Assembly (NCBI RefSeq): GCF_003072645.1
Contig: NZ_CP028897.1
Coordinates: 2,245,658-2,309,657, forward strand
DNA from: Dongshaea marina
GTDB lineage: Bacteria > Pseudomonadota > Gammaproteobacteria > Enterobacterales > Aeromonadaceae
Reading direction: 5' to 3'
Length of the DNA stretch: 64,000 nt
The notes beneath the pieces were generated by a model, which saw only the letters and a program-made list of their open reading frames with translations, did no database searches and was not told the DNA's origin. Position 1 is the first letter of the stretch; the number at the start of each line of letters is the position of its first letter. Shown here piece by piece: positions 53,233-63,158 of the stretch. The position numbers and the translations under genes were made by a program.

Positions 53233-53889
53233 CTATAAACGCTCCAGAAGATACACATTCTCGTAAAGGTAATCGACGCCATTTTTGACAAACTTAGGGT
53301 TTGAGGAAAGGGCATCTTCACTGGATAACAGCTGTATTCGAAAGAAAGGGGTTACATATTCCTCAAGCCAGTGTGAGGAAGTCGCAAAGGGAGGTCCCGC
53401 CAGTTGTTGCTGGGGGTAATCCAGGGTAATTAGCAGGCCACGGCTCCCCTGAGGAAGAAGCCTTGCCAGATGCTCCATGTACTTAAGGCGCGCTTGCTCC
53501 GGCCAGGCGATGAGAGCTGCACGATCATAAAAGCCGTTTATTGTGGCAGTCTGCTCTGGCTGAATATCAAAGAAGTCACCCTGAAGGATGGCCAGGTTTT
53601 GCGCCTGGTAACTTTGGATCTTTCCATGAGAGCTAATCACGGGAGTTAGCCCGGCCTCGTCAAAAAAATCTTTGGCGGCGATCGCACTGAGCTCAGAGCC
53701 GATGATCTGTGCATGTTTTTCTGTCAGAAAGTGCAGATCCAGGGTCTTGCCACACAGGGGCACCAATATATTGGCATCCGGGCCAAGCTCCAGGTGGGAC
53801 CAAAATTCCCGAAGCAGGGGATTGATCTCCTCTAAGTGAAAACCGATCTTCTGGGTTTCCCAGCGATCATGCCAAAATGCTTCATGCAT
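53233..53889 (-). CDS. tpm: Thiopurine S-methyltransferase
   Basis: 218 residues, standard for bacterial TPMT. HEAFWHDRWETQKIGFHLEE, NPLLREFWSHLEL, ILVPLCGKTLDLHFLTEKHA (SAM motif I), VIGSELSAIAA-type region, FYDRAALIAWPEQARLKYM and LLITLDYPQQQLAGPPFATS match family landmarks. It methylates thiopurines, and bacterial members are also linked to selenium and tellurium methylation. AAGGA precedes the ATG. Divergent from pflB. Confidence 0.93.
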   Translation of the reverse strand: MHEAFWHDRWETQKIGFHLEEINPLLREFWSHLELGPDANILVPLCGKTLDLHFLTEKHAQIIGSELSAIAAKDFFDEAGLTPVISSHGKIQSYQAQNLAILQGDFFDIQPEQTATINGFYDRAALIAWPEQARLKYMEHLARLLPQGSRGLLITLDYPQQQLAGPPFATSSHWLEEYVTPFFRIQLLSSEDALSSNPKFVKNGVDYLYENVYLLERL

Positions 53890-53943
53890 GCCATTTTCCT
53901 TATTAATTGCGCCAGTTTGGGTTTGCTGATGCTACCCCGAGCC

Positions 53944-53957
53944 TTGATCTAAGGCAA
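53944..53957. promoter_or_regulatory. Candidate FNR box upstream of pflB
   Basis: TTGATCTAAGGCAA keeps eight of the ten defined FNR positions (TTGAT and CAA intact). It is about 200 bases ahead of pflB, compatible with the long leaders of pfl promoters. Confidence 0.4.
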
Positions 53958-54159
53958 TCATGACTCGGCCGATTTCTCATGGGGTCAATATGAGTCATGC
54001 AATTATTGCATTAAATATCTGTAAACTATTCATTATACGCATGAGTCGATTAACCCTACACTGTGTGCAGCTAAAGATGACTGGTTAACTCCCATTTCAA
54101 GCGATTCGCGATTCCAGGGAGAGCCAGAGTTGATGATCAAAACCAGTGAGGTAACTGTA

Positions 54160-56445
54160 ATGACTCAGCGTAAAGAGGTGGATTTACAAGAGTGGGAAGG
54201 TTTTACGGCAGGTGACTGGCAAACCAGGGTTAATGTCCGTGACTTTATTCAGAAAAACTACACGCCTTATGAAGGGGATGAAAGCTTCCTGGCCGGAGCC
54301 AGCGAGGCAACCACCCGCTTGTGGCAACAGGTGATGGAGGGGATCCGCGAGGAGAACCGTACCCATGCGCCCATCGATTTTGATACCGATCTTCCTTCAA
54401 CCATTACCTCACATGATGCCGGTTATATCGACCAGGATCTTGAAACCATCGTGGGTCTGCAAACCGAAAAGCCACTGAAGCGGGCGATCATCGCTAATGG
54501 TGGGATCCGTATGGTGGAGTCCTCCTGTAAAGTCTATGGTCGTGAGCTGGACCCCCAGGTGAAGAAGATCTTCACCGAGTATCGCAAGACCCATAATCAG
54601 GGGGTGTTCGATGTCTACACCCGGGATATTATCAACTGCCGTAAGAGTGGGGTGCTGACTGGTTTGCCCGATGCTTATGGCCGGGGTCGGATCATCGGTG
54701 ATTATCGGCGGATCGCCTTGTATGGGATCGATTTTCTGATGCAGGATAAGGCCGAGCAGCATAAGTCTCTGGAAGCCAGGCTATCCTCGGGTGAGGAGTT
54801 GGAAGCAACCATTCGCCTGCGTGAAGAGATCTTTGATCAGTACCGGGCACTGGAGCAGATCAAAGAGATGGCAGCAAAATATGGCTGTGATATCTCTAAG
54901 CCTGCTCAGACCGCCCAGCAAGCGGTGCAGTGGACCTATTTTGGTTATCTGGCGGCGGTTAAATCACAAAATGGCGCGGCGATGTCGTTTGGCCGTACCG
55001 CGACCTTCATCGATATCTATATTGAGCGTGATCTGAAAAAGGGTCTCATTACCGAGTCGCAGGCTCAGGAGCTTATCGATCACATGGTGATGAAGCTACG
55101 GATGGTTCGCTACCTGCGTACCCCGGATTATGATCAGCTGTTCTCCGGCGATCCCATCTGGGCAACCGAGGCCCTGGCCGGGATGGGAGTTGATGGTCGG
55201 ACTCTGGTGAGTAAGACCACCTTCCGCTACCTCAATACTATGTATACCATGGGACCATCTCCTGAGCCGAATCTGACCGTGCTCTGGTCGGAGGCACTGC
55301 CTGAGAACTTTAAGAAGTATTGTGCAAAAGTTTCAATCGATACCTCATCGATTCAGTATGAAAATGACGATCTGATGCGTAATGACTTCAACAATGATGA
55401 TTATGCGATCGCTTGCTGTGTCTCGCCGATGATCCTGGGTAAGCAGATGCAGTTCTTTGGAGCCAGGGCGAATCTCGCCAAGGGATTGCTGTATGCGATC
55501 AATGGTGGGGTGGATGAGAAGCTCAAGCTACAGATCGCGCCTAAAGCCGACAAGATCAGCTCCGAAACCCTGGATTACAGCGAGGTGAGAGCGAACTTTG
55601 ATAAGGTGATGGATTGGCTTGCCGAGCAGTATGTGACGGCGTTGAACTGCATCCACTATATGCATGACAAGTACAGCTACGAAGCCTCCCTGATGGCACT
55701 GCATGACCGGGATGTTGAACGCACCATGGCCTGTGGTATTGCCGGACTCTCGATTGCTGCAGATTCACTGTCGGCAATCAAGTATGCCCGAGTGATGCCG
55801 GTTCGTGATGCAGAGGGGATCGCTATCGATTTTGAGACTGAGGGTGATTTCCCTAAGTTTGGTAATAATGATGAGCGGGTGGATGCCATTGCCTGTGAGC
55901 TGGTGGAGTGCTTCATGGAGAAGATCAAAAAGCACCCAACCTATCGCAATGCCAGACCGACTCAGTCGATCCTGACCATCACCTCCAACGTGGTGTATGG
56001 CAAAAAGACCGGCACCACTCCCGATGGCCGTGAAGCGGGAGCTCCTTTTGCGCCCGGTGCCAACCCAATGCATGGCCGGGATGAGAAGGGGGCAGTGGCC
56101 TCATTGACTTCGGTCTCCAAGCTGCCCTTTGCCTCGGCACAAGATGGGATCTCTTACACCTTCTCTATTGTTCCGGGAGCCCTGGGTAAGGATAGTGAGG
56201 CTCAAAAACTCAATCTGGCGGGTTTGATGGATGGCTACTTCCATCATGAGCAGGACAAGGTTGAGGGTGGCCAGCATCTGAACGTCAACGTGATGAATCG
56301 CGAGATGCTGCTCGATGCGATGGAGCACCCCGAGAGCTATCCTCAGCTGACGATTCGGGTATCCGGTTATGCGGTGCGCTTTAACTCGCTGACCAAGGAG
56401 CAGCAGCAGGATGTGATCACCCGGACCTTTACCTCAAGCCTGTAA
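54160..56445 (+). CDS. pflB: Formate C-acetyltransferase (pyruvate formate-lyase)
   Basis: 761 residues from ATG 54160 (GAGG eight bases ahead; an earlier ATG at 54133 is possible). The catalytic cysteines are in [17 protein letters not shown] (Cys419 and Cys420). The glycyl-radical loop is [20 protein letters not shown] (Gly736). AWEGF-like start [20 protein letters not shown] and the bulk follow E. coli PflB/TdcE. It cleaves pyruvate with CoA to acetyl-CoA and formate during fermentation. The activating enzyme PflA is not adjacent. Its last 140 bases are repeated downstream of the KAP NTPase gene. Confidence 0.94.
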   Translation: MTQRKEVDLQEWEGFTAGDWQTRVNVRDFIQKNYTPYEGDESFLAGASEATTRLWQQVMEGIREENRTHAPIDFDTDLPSTITSHDAGYIDQDLETIVGLQTEKPLKRAIIANGGIRMVESSCKVYGRELDPQVKKIFTEYRKTHNQGVFDVYTRDIINCRKSGVLTGLPDAYGRGRIIGDYRRIALYGIDFLMQDKAEQHKSLEARLSSGEELEATIRLREEIFDQYRALEQIKEMAAKYGCDISKPAQTAQQAVQWTYFGYLAAVKSQNGAAMSFGRTATFIDIYIERDLKKGLITESQAQELIDHMVMKLRMVRYLRTPDYDQLFSGDPIWATEALAGMGVDGRTLVSKTTFRYLNTMYTMGPSPEPNLTVLWSEALPENFKKYCAKVSIDTSSIQYENDDLMRNDFNNDDYAIACCVSPMILGKQMQFFGARANLAKGLLYAINGGVDEKLKLQIAPKADKISSETLDYSEVRANFDKVMDWLAEQYVTALNCIHYMHDKYSYEASLMALHDRDVERTMACGIAGLSIAADSLSAIKYARVMPVRDAEGIAIDFETEGDFPKFGNNDERVDAIACELVECFMEKIKKHPTYRNARPTQSILTITSNVVYGKKTGTTPDGREAGAPFAPGANPMHGRDEKGAVASLTSVSKLPFASAQDGISYTFSIVPGALGKDSEAQKLNLAGLMDGYFHHEQDKVEGGQHLNVNVMNREMLLDAMEHPESYPQLTIRVSGYAVRFNSLTKEQQQDVITRTFTSSL
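56306..56445 (+). repeat. pflB 3'-end repeat, copy A
   Basis: The final 140 bases of pflB match 58797-58936 with eight mismatches (about 94%). A 57-base stretch running through the stop codon is identical. Similar AAGCTTCC hairpin terminators follow both copies. The two copies flank the KAP NTPase segment in direct orientation. Confidence 0.9.
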
Positions 56446-56468
56446 GTCTGGACCTGTTCTGATAAACA

Positions 56469-56496
56469 AAAAAAGCTTCCCCAGGGAAGCTTTTTT
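56469..56496. terminator. Bidirectional terminator after pflB
   Basis: AAAAAAGCTTCCC (56469-56481) and GGGAAGCTTTTTT (56484-56496). Confidence 0.9.
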
Positions 56497-56579
56497 ATTT
56501 TAACTTAAGTCTTGTCTCACAAATTTTAATTAAAGGAGGTCACACTCTGTGCCCTGCGCTATCAAAAATAGAGTTGATG

Positions 56580-57974
56580 CTACCCATTTAACTGGATATT
56601 AAAGTTTGAAGAAAACTCAATCACCTTAACCAAGTCATGAAGTTTTACTCTTTCTCCTTGATTCTGAAGCCTTATAATCTCCTTAATAACGGCAGTGTAT
56701 CGATGCCTTTCAGGGGTTGATTCTCTAGTGGATTCGAGCTTTGTTTGATAATGGGTGCTTGCTGCGAACAGATTATTTCCATTTCTTTCTTTGGAGCATG
56801 CAATCTTTGCTTCTAAAGATATTAAAAGTGCTGGTTCTGCAATTTTTATATCACCTGAAATATGACGTATCATATCTTCTATTGATAGCCTTTCGCATAT
56901 AAAGTCTTGATACATATTGGGTTCTTTCGTCTTTAGCACAATTAAGAAGATGAATAGGGTGTTGTCAATCATGGTTACTCGTTGCATGTTTGCAACCATA
57001 TGCACAATTGAAATGCAATACTCCATCTCTCTCAATGTTAATTCATAAGAATCTGATAAAAACCTGAACACATCAAAAAGCTCACGAATATCGCGGTTGT
57101 TTATATCCAGTTCATATCTATTAAACAGCACATTTGCATATGTATCTCTTCGTGGTGCTGGAAGTATGTAGTCAAAATTGATGAACCTTCTCAAGTATCC
57201 ATTAGTATTGAAGTCATTGCCATATACCGCTCTGATTGAATGTCCCAGCTGCTCTTTATCAATGCTCAACACGAAAACTACATTTTCTACACTGAAAATA
57301 TGTTTTATTCGCTCCAAAATCTCAATTGCAAATTTTGGATTGCATCTATCTAACTCATCAACAAAGATGACCAATGGCTTATCTTTGTTCAGCGTGCTAA
57401 CCAATTCAGTAAGGGACTTCTTGAAGTTATCAATGGTTTGCTTTGATTCTCCATAACCTTCAATCATGCTCTTTGCAATGGATTCAGATAAAGTGGCTGT
57501 AATGGACTCATATTTCTTTGCATCAGCATGACCTTCCAGCATGTGGCTAACATCAAAAATGCCATAGCTTAACATCTTAACAGCTGCTGGAAGTGTTGCT
57601 TTCAGAGCTTTCTTACCAAACTTTGTAACCTTGTCTATACCTTTCTTTATCTTACTATCATCAGCATGGTTAATCTTCGATATCTCACCAGTAAGCTCAC
57701 CAATGAGCGCGACAAGAGCATTCTCTGCATAATCGGTTTCCCATGCGCTGAAATATATAGACGGAATTTCTATTCCTGTTGATTTGAGATATGCATCCCA
57801 CATCTTAACGAAGGTCGTTTTCCCATTTCCCCAGCTACTATCAATGGACAGAACCAATGGGGTGTCCGCAGTTTTTATGAATTGAGTGAGGAACTTTATG
57901 GTTTCTTCTCTATCGAGTGAATCATGTTGGAAGGGATTTCCTTCGGGTATGTCTATCTTATTGCACTTTATCAT
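56580..57974 (-). CDS. KAP-family P-loop NTPase
   Basis: 464 residues. Walker A SIDSSWGNGKTTFVK (GNGKTT at 49-54), IYFSAWETDYAENALVALIG after it, Walker B LVIFVDELDRCNPKFAIEIL (Asp206, Glu207), then VVFVLSIDKEQLGHSIRAVY and the conserved YLRRFINFDYILP. These are the KAP NTPase motifs. The membrane-insertion segment typical of some KAP proteins is only weakly suggested (ALKATLPAAVKMLSYGIFDV). Bacterial KAP proteins are patchily distributed and several are linked to defence islands or mobile DNA. The gene is markedly more AT-rich than pflB and tpm and sits alone between two pflB 3' repeats, so horizontal acquisition is likely. Function here unknown. Confidence 0.88.
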   Translation of the reverse strand: MIKCNKIDIPEGNPFQHDSLDREETIKFLTQFIKTADTPLVLSIDSSWGNGKTTFVKMWDAYLKSTGIEIPSIYFSAWETDYAENALVALIGELTGEISKINHADDSKIKKGIDKVTKFGKKALKATLPAAVKMLSYGIFDVSHMLEGHADAKKYESITATLSESIAKSMIEGYGESKQTIDNFKKSLTELVSTLNKDKPLVIFVDELDRCNPKFAIEILERIKHIFSVENVVFVLSIDKEQLGHSIRAVYGNDFNTNGYLRRFINFDYILPAPRRDTYANVLFNRYELDINNRDIRELFDVFRFLSDSYELTLREMEYCISIVHMVANMQRVTMIDNTLFIFLIVLKTKEPNMYQDFICERLSIEDMIRHISGDIKIAEPALLISLEAKIACSKERNGNNLFAASTHYQTKLESTRESTPERHRYTAVIKEIIRLQNQGERVKLHDLVKVIEFSSNFNIQLNG

Positions 57975-58796
57975 TTGTATACTCTGTTATTATTGGTTAT
58001 CTTCTGCTGACAACCTTACCATCGCAATCAACATAGCTCCACAGTAGAAGCGAATCTTCGATAATTCAATAGGTAGCAGTGTCTCATCGCTGCTGATTGT
58101 TGACCCTAAGACGACAAATACACTGTACCCTGATTTGTTCGTAGGGACATTCACAGGTTGAGTTTATTTACTCCCAACAGAGTATGAGCACACTTATATG
58201 ATTGCTGGAGTTGAACATACAACATGAGAAGATCATAGCGATATCGTTGGCCAGAATGTTCCTCATCAAAGGAAATGACTTGATGGTGAATTACACTCTA
58301 GCATCTTAAACCAGTTCGAAACCACCGTAGATATAATGGCAACTTCGCTACATTCCTTCCAGATGCACGAAGAGCTGCTGATGCTTCTAAGCATGATTGG
58401 GCAATGGTTTACGACGAAAGCATGTCCCAATGATGATTGATAAGTTTCCTCTAAGGTAAGTTGAACGGCCCCGCATTCGCGGGGCTTTTCTTTGGATGTG
58501 AGCCAAAACTGAAATTTTTATTTTTTCCCAGAGAAATGAGAGAATTTTATATGGAGTGTTGTTTAGATATTCACCAGATACTGCTAATAATTGATTCGGA
58601 GAACCAGATACTGGTGGTATTTTTCAGGGCGAGAATGAATTAGATAAAGTTCTCAAAATGCAGCCATGGGCCAAGCAAATGATGCATATACATAATATGA
58701 ATCAAATTCATTAAATGAGTATTCGGGGCATACAACACAATCGCTGTGCTTGAATCATAGATAAAGGAATGTTATCAGGATGTCATAGGTGCAAGG
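57975..58796. other. Low-coding AT-rich part of the island-like segment
   Basis: No convincing gene. Between about 58280 and 58440 two overlapping short frames look faintly protein-like (for example HSSILNQFETTVDIMATSLH in one and FLPDARRAADASKHDWAMVY in another), each without a good start. They may be remnants of a decayed cargo gene. No integrase or transposase frame is visible. Confidence 0.4.
58468..58490 (+). terminator. Rho-independent terminator inside the island-like segment
   Basis: GCCCCGC (58468-58474), ATTC loop, GCGGGGC (58479-58485), then TTTTCTTT. It implies that a rightward transcript once ended here, consistent with a decayed gene just upstream. Confidence 0.75.
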
Positions 58797-58936
58797 TGTT
58801 GCTCGATGCGATGGCGCATCCGGAGAACTATCCTCAGCTGACGATTCGGGTCTCAGGTTATGCGGTGCGCTTTAACTCGCTAACCAAGGAGCAGCAGCAG
58901 GATGTGATCACCCGGACCTTTACCTCAAGCCTGTAA
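58797..58936 (+). pseudogene. pflB: pflB 3'-end fragment (repeat copy B)
   Basis: An in-frame but headless piece of pflB coding [20 protein letters not shown], then [20 protein letters not shown] and FTSSL with its TAA at 58934. It carries the glycyl-radical motif but no upstream enzyme. Against the intact gene there are eight base changes, only two altering residues (Glu to Ala, Ser to Asn). It is followed by its own terminator. It may be the original 3' end displaced by an insertion, or the relic of a second pflB gene. Confidence 0.88.
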
Positions 58937-58957
58937 GCCTGGCTCTGAGCTAAAAAG

Positions 58958-58986
58958 AAAAAAGCTTCCTTCGGGAAGCTTTTTTT
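58958..58986. terminator. Terminator after the pflB fragment
   Basis: AAAAAAGCTTCC (58958-58969), UUCG tetraloop, GGAAGC (58974-58979) and a T7 run. Same stem as the terminator after pflB with a different loop. Convergent with the next gene, so probably bidirectional. Confidence 0.88.
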
Positions 58987-59000
58987 GTGCCTGGCTTGCG

Positions 59001-59546
59001 CTATTTGCCTGCTGGCCGAACCAGAGTGTAGGTGACGGCTGGCAGGCCCAGATCGGGGGCGGCGGCAGCCTTAAGAACCAGGGTCTTATCACTCAGGGAG
59101 GCGATGGTTAGTTTAGAGCTGATAAAGGGAGAGCTGGCATTTTCCGGGAAGATCAGCTGCTCATCCTTGATGGTAAAGGGCAGGCTGGCACTACTGCTAC
59201 TGAAGGAGGCGATCGTCAGCTGTGAACGATCGCTCTTGGTCACCGTATTGCTGTGAGTTCCCGTGGTCGATACCCAGTAACTTCCCTCAACTTTAAAGTT
59301 CTTGGCACTGCTCCCGGCTAAACTTTCGACATACTGATCCAGCAGCTGCCCATCATAGCCATAGTGGGAGCCAATAGCTCTGGCAACGTCCGAGGAGGAG
59401 GGCTGCTGAGTGCTTAACTGCCACTTCCCCTGGATGCGGTCAAAGGTGCTTAAAGAGTGGTGACGATACACAAAGAAGGCGGTAATCAGGACAATAATAA
59501 ATACGATGGCGATGGCTGCATTACGGGCCATGACTCGATTCGACAT
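59001..59546 (-). CDS. Single-pass membrane protein of unknown function
   Basis: 181 residues. A basic start (MSNRVMARN), one transmembrane segment AAIAIVFIIVLITAFFVY, then a periplasmic domain of about 150 residues: FDRIQGKWQLSTQQPSSSDV, YWVSTTGTHSN, ASLPFTIKDEQLIFPENASS and LVLKAAAAPDLGLPAVTYTL. The middle resembles lipocalin-like 'IQGKW' beta proteins, but the match is short. No catalytic motif. A monocistronic gene between the pflB fragment and fur. Confidence 0.65.
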   Translation of the reverse strand: MSNRVMARNAAIAIVFIIVLITAFFVYRHHSLSTFDRIQGKWQLSTQQPSSSDVARAIGSHYGYDGQLLDQYVESLAGSSAKNFKVEGSYWVSTTGTHSNTVTKSDRSQLTIASFSSSSASLPFTIKDEQLIFPENASSPFISSKLTIASLSDKTLVLKAAAAPDLGLPAVTYTLVRPAGK

Positions 59547-59742
59547 TTAACTCTCCATATCGCGACGCCGAAACAGGGCGATAAAAATTGACTCTGTGTT
59601 GTTAGTCTCTGCCCGGCACGGAAGGTTCCGTAAAAAGTGTAGCAAACTCTATAAAGAGGGGTGTTTGCTTGCGAATTGAGCAGTTGAGGAGAGTTAGGGG
59701 AGCAGGGTGAGCACTGACGTGAGACTCACCCGGGAAAATGAC

Positions 59743-60180
59743 TCAGGCGTCACCCTCATGATTACACTTGCCGTCGGGGCAGGTGCCGTAGAGATAGAGG
59801 CTGTGATTGGTCAGTTTGATATTGTAGCGGCGGGCAATCTCTTGCTGACGCTCTTCAATGACAGAGTCTGAAAACTCGATGACCTTACCACAGTCGAGGC
59901 AAACCAGGTGATCATGGTGCTCCTGAGTGCTGAGCTCAAAGACCGACTTACCACCTTCAAAGTGATGGCGGGTGACAATTCCGGCATCATCAAACTGGTT
60001 TAACACCCGGTAGACGGTGGCCAGGCCGATCTCCTCTCCCTGATCGATGAGTCGCTTGTATAGCTCTTCAGCACTGATGTGCTGACAGTTGGGTTGTTTA
60101 AGGATCTCGAGCATCTTAATTCTGGGTAAGGTAACTTTGAGACCTGCTCGTTTGAGTGCCTGGTTGTTGTTATCTGACAT
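59743..60180 (-). CDS. fur: Ferric uptake regulator
   Basis: 145 residues from ATG 60180 (MSDNNNQALKRAGLKVTLPR). Winged helix: RIKMLEILKQPNCQHISAEE, GLATVYRVLNQFDDAGIVTR. Metal sites: HHFEGGKSVFELSTQEHHDH, LVCLDCGKVIEF with the zinc Cys pair, and a late CPDGKCNHEG. It represses iron-uptake genes when Fe(II) is bound. Candidate targets in this window are the Fur boxes at 17945 and 23696. A longer frame from 60228 adds 16 unconserved residues. Confidence 0.96.
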   Translation of the reverse strand: MSDNNNQALKRAGLKVTLPRIKMLEILKQPNCQHISAEELYKRLIDQGEEIGLATVYRVLNQFDDAGIVTRHHFEGGKSVFELSTQEHHDHLVCLDCGKVIEFSDSVIEERQQEIARRYNIKLTNHSLYLYGTCPDGKCNHEGDA

Positions 60181-60282
60181 CGTTGCTGAAGCGATTTCCA
60201 TCTGGTGAAACTTCAGAGATCTTAACACTTAGTGACGATGAACTCATCCCCTTTTACTCAAGGGGTATTTTGCCTATAAAAA

Positions 60283-60303
60283 AGCCCGCCGGGGAGGCGG
60301 GCT
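60283..60303 (-). terminator. Terminator of pykA
   Basis: AGCCCGCC and GGCGGGCT form an 8-bp GC-rich stem. On the reverse strand it is followed by a U-rich tail (the A run at 60278-60283), placed just after the pykA stop. Confidence 0.88.
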
Positions 60304-60327
60304 CTGGAAGATATTGAACGCTAAGAA

Positions 60328-61767
60328 TTATTCAACGGTCAGGATCTTGATAGAGTTGGTGCTGCCTACGGTTTCGAACTTGTTACCATAGGTGATCAGA
60401 ACCAGGTCGCCCTCTTTGACATAGCCGTCGTTTTTCAGAGTGCTCAGTGCTTCACGGCAGATGCTCAGCAGTGACTGATCTGTGTCTGGATCAAAGTACA
60501 CTGGAGTTACACCACGGTACAGGTTGGTCCAGTTCAGCGCCTGCTGGTGACGAGACATGGAGAAGATTGGCAGACCCGAGCTCAGACGAGACATCAGACG
60601 AGGAGTCAGGCCAGATTCGGTCAGGGTCACAATCGCCTTCACGCCCTGCATGTGGTTTGCAGCATACATGGTTGACATGGCTACAGTCTCTTCAACAGAG
60701 TTGAAGGTGTAGTTCATGCGGTGGTTAGAGACGTTCACACTTGGGTGACGCTCTGCGCCCAGACAGACGTTAGACATGGCGGTCACGGTCTCGATTGGGA
60801 AGTCACCGGCCGCAGTTTCAGCAGAAAGCATCACCGCATCGGTACCATCCAGGACGGCGTTCGCAACATCCATAACTTCTGCACGAGTCGGCAGAGGTGC
60901 ACTGATCATCGACTCCATCATCTGAGTCGCAGTGATCACCACGCGGTTCAGACGACGGGCGGTACGGATCAGCTTCTTCTGAACACCAACCAGCTCTGGA
61001 TCGCCGATCTCAACACCCAGGTCACCACGAGCAACCATCACCACGTCGGAGGCCAGGATCACATCTTCCATCGCTTCATCGGTAGAAACTGCTTCAGCAC
61101 GCTCAACCTTAGCAACCAGCTTGGCATTGCTGCCCGCTTCACGAACCAGCTCACGCGCATAACGCATGTCATCGCCATTACGTGGGAAGGAAACTGCGAT
61201 GTAGTCACAAGCAATCTTTGCTGCGGTGACGATGTCGGCCTTATCTTTGTCGGTCAGGGCAGGAGCGGTCAGACCACCACCTTGCTTGTTGATACCCTTG
61301 TTGTTAGACAGAGGTCCGGCAACAGTGACTTCGGTGTAAACGCGAGTGCCATCGATGGTTTCAACGCGCAGCTGAACACGACCATCATCCAGCAGCAGAA
61401 TATCGCCCGGAGTGACGTCATTTGGCAGCTCTTTATAGTCGATGCCAACCTGGTTTTGATCGCCTTCGCCCTTGCCTAAAGCAGCATCCAGGGTGAATTT
61501 GTCACCAACGGCCAGGTGGATCTTTCCATCTTTAAAAGTGGAGACACGGATTTTTGGTCCCTGCAGATCGCCGAGGATTGCAACATGCTTACCCAGTTTC
61601 TTGGAGATCTCACGTACGTCATTGGCACGCTTGATGTGATCTTCTGGGGTCCCGTGGGAGAAGTTCATACGCACCATGTTTGCGCCGGCCTTGATGATTC
61701 CCTCAAGGTTGTTGTCGCGATCGGTGGCTGGACCCAGGGTGGTCACAATCTTGGTTCTTCTAATCAT
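60328..61767 (-). CDS. pykA: Pyruvate kinase II (PykA type)
   Basis: 479 residues, matching E. coli PykA (480). [121 protein letters not shown] and [20 protein letters not shown] are diagnostic. It makes pyruvate and ATP from phosphoenolpyruvate, the last glycolytic step. ATG 61767 has GGAG six bases ahead. Downstream of hexR on the same strand; a HexR-like site lies in between. Confidence 0.95.
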   Translation of the reverse strand: MIRRTKIVTTLGPATDRDNNLEGIIKAGANMVRMNFSHGTPEDHIKRANDVREISKKLGKHVAILGDLQGPKIRVSTFKDGKIHLAVGDKFTLDAALGKGEGDQNQVGIDYKELPNDVTPGDILLLDDGRVQLRVETIDGTRVYTEVTVAGPLSNNKGINKQGGGLTAPALTDKDKADIVTAAKIACDYIAVSFPRNGDDMRYARELVREAGSNAKLVAKVERAEAVSTDEAMEDVILASDVVMVARGDLGVEIGDPELVGVQKKLIRTARRLNRVVITATQMMESMISAPLPTRAEVMDVANAVLDGTDAVMLSAETAAGDFPIETVTAMSNVCLGAERHPSVNVSNHRMNYTFNSVEETVAMSTMYAANHMQGVKAIVTLTESGLTPRLMSRLSSGLPIFSMSRHQQALNWTNLYRGVTPVYFDPDTDQSLLSICREALSTLKNDGYVKEGDLVLITYGNKFETVGSTNSIKILTVE

Positions 61768-61812
61768 GAATTGCTCCAAAGTTTAGATATCGTAATAACA
61801 AATCACTAAAAC

Positions 61813-61827
61813 TGAAATAAAATTTCT
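61813..61827. promoter_or_regulatory. Candidate HexR site upstream of pykA
   Basis: TGAAATAAAATTTCT matches the HexR consensus TGTAATTAAATTACA at 11 of 15 positions, about 46 bases from the pykA start. The same core TGAAATAAAATT occurs ahead of glk. Confidence 0.4.
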
Positions 61828-61927
61828 TTTTTTGTTGCAGATTCACTTCTACAACATGCAATTCTGTAGCTAATTTTCAATTCTACACCAACGTTTCTAA
61901 GATGTGTAGGACTCATCTTATTCTGTT

Positions 61928-61944
61928 TGTAATAGAGTATTACA
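61928..61944. promoter_or_regulatory. Perfect palindrome at the hexR stop
   Basis: TGTAATA-GAG-TATTACA has HexR-like half sites (TGTAAT and ATTACA) but a five-base centre instead of three. It overlaps the hexR stop codon, about 160 bases upstream of pykA. It could be a HexR site or part of a hexR-pykA boundary structure. Confidence 0.4.
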
Positions 61945-62791
61945 GATGTGTTGGCTGATACCGAGACTCCTTCAGGCCGTCTTTGACCCGGCGGAGATTC
62001 TCGCGAAAACGCAGTCCGCGCCGCAGGGTAAAACCGGTCGCCAGTACATCGATCAGCGCCAGCTGGGCAATCCGGGAGGCCATCGGCATATAGACATCGG
62101 TATCTTCGGGAACATCCATCGCCAATACAAGGTTACAGACCTTAGCTAATGGAGAATCTTTCGCTGTGATACCGATCACAGTTGCATCATTTTCTCGCGC
62201 CAGTTCGGCAATTTCGACCAGGGCCTTGGTACGGCCTGTGTGAGAGATGAGCACCACCACATGATCGGCGTCGGTGTTGATGCAGCTCATGCGCATCATC
62301 ACGATATCGTCAAAGCAGGAAACCGGTACATTAAAGCGAAAAAATTTGTTCTGGGCATCGTGAGCGACCGAGGCGGAGGCGCCGAGTCCAAAAAAGGAGA
62401 TGTGCTTGGCCTGGGTCAGAATATCCACCGCACGGTTGATCGCATTCGGATCCAGGCTATTTTTAGCTACGTCCAGGCAGGCGATAGTCGACTCAAAGAT
62501 CTTTGCGGTATAGGCCTCGGCACTGTCGCTTTCATCCACGTTACGATTCACATAGGGGGTACCGTGAGCAAGGCTCTGGGCAAGGTGAAGCTTAAAGTCG
62601 GGAAACCCCTTAGTATCCAGGCGGCGACAAAATCGATTGACGGTTGGCTCACTGACATCAGCCTGGCGGGCAAGGGTCGCGATGCTGGAATGGATAGCCG
62701 TTTTAGGTGAGGCAAGAATCGCTTCCGCAACCTTGCGTTCCGATTTACTGAAAGACTCAAGAAATTTGGTGATTTTTTCCAACATATTCAT
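61940..62791 (-). CDS. hexR: HexR, RpiR-family regulator of sugar catabolism
   Basis: 283 residues from ATG 62791 with AGGTG eight bases ahead. MNMLEKITKFLESFSKSERK and VAEAILASPKTAIHSSIATL open the RpiR-type HTH (ADVSEPTVNRFCRRLDTKGF). The SIS sugar-phosphate domain follows: ISFFGLGASASVAHDAQNKF, VVVLISHTGRTKALVEIAEL, ATVIGITAKDSPLAKVCNLV. In proteobacteria HexR represses central sugar genes and is released by 2-keto-3-deoxy-6-phosphogluconate. Here it sits between pykA and divergent glk, both expected targets. Confidence 0.93.
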   Translation of the reverse strand: MNMLEKITKFLESFSKSERKVAEAILASPKTAIHSSIATLARQADVSEPTVNRFCRRLDTKGFPDFKLHLAQSLAHGTPYVNRNVDESDSAEAYTAKIFESTIACLDVAKNSLDPNAINRAVDILTQAKHISFFGLGASASVAHDAQNKFFRFNVPVSCFDDIVMMRMSCINTDADHVVVLISHTGRTKALVEIAELARENDATVIGITAKDSPLAKVCNLVLAMDVPEDTDVYMPMASRIAQLALIDVLATGFTLRRGLRFRENLRRVKDGLKESRYQPTHL

Positions 62792-62981
62792 GTTAACTGC
62801 ACCTGACGAAAGCTTATCTGAAAAACGATATTTATCATTGAAACCTAAGGCATAACACGCCAAGGACTATACTTGAAAGGATTATTTAGCGGCAGCGACA
62901 GATGAATAAAACATGACATATGTCTAAAATTTTCTTTCATTTTGCATTTAATCCCATCATTTTCAGGATACACCTTTCAAA

Positions 62982-62996
62982 TGAAATAAAATTACA
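62982..62996. promoter_or_regulatory. HexR box upstream of glk
   Basis: TGAAATAAAATTACA matches the HexR consensus TGTAATTAAATTACA at 13 of 15 positions. It lies 162 bases ahead of the glk start and 190 ahead of hexR, in the 367-bp divergent region, which holds no other gene that I can see. Confidence 0.6.
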
Positions 62997-63158
62997 AACA
63001 ACCAAAAAGGTGATCTGGCGCACATTTTTAGGTTTCAAGCGAAACGCTAGTGTTACCGAGGGTAACAAGGCATGGTGTCGCTCAGCGCCCGGAGCTACAA
63101 TCTTGGCCAGCTTTATTTCGATATTCACTGTATGGAATCGTAAAGGAGAATCCATTCC

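Noticed and set aside
58461-58643. 60-codon forward frame starting in the terminator at 58468
   Set aside because: Begins inside a rho-independent terminator and shows no motif.
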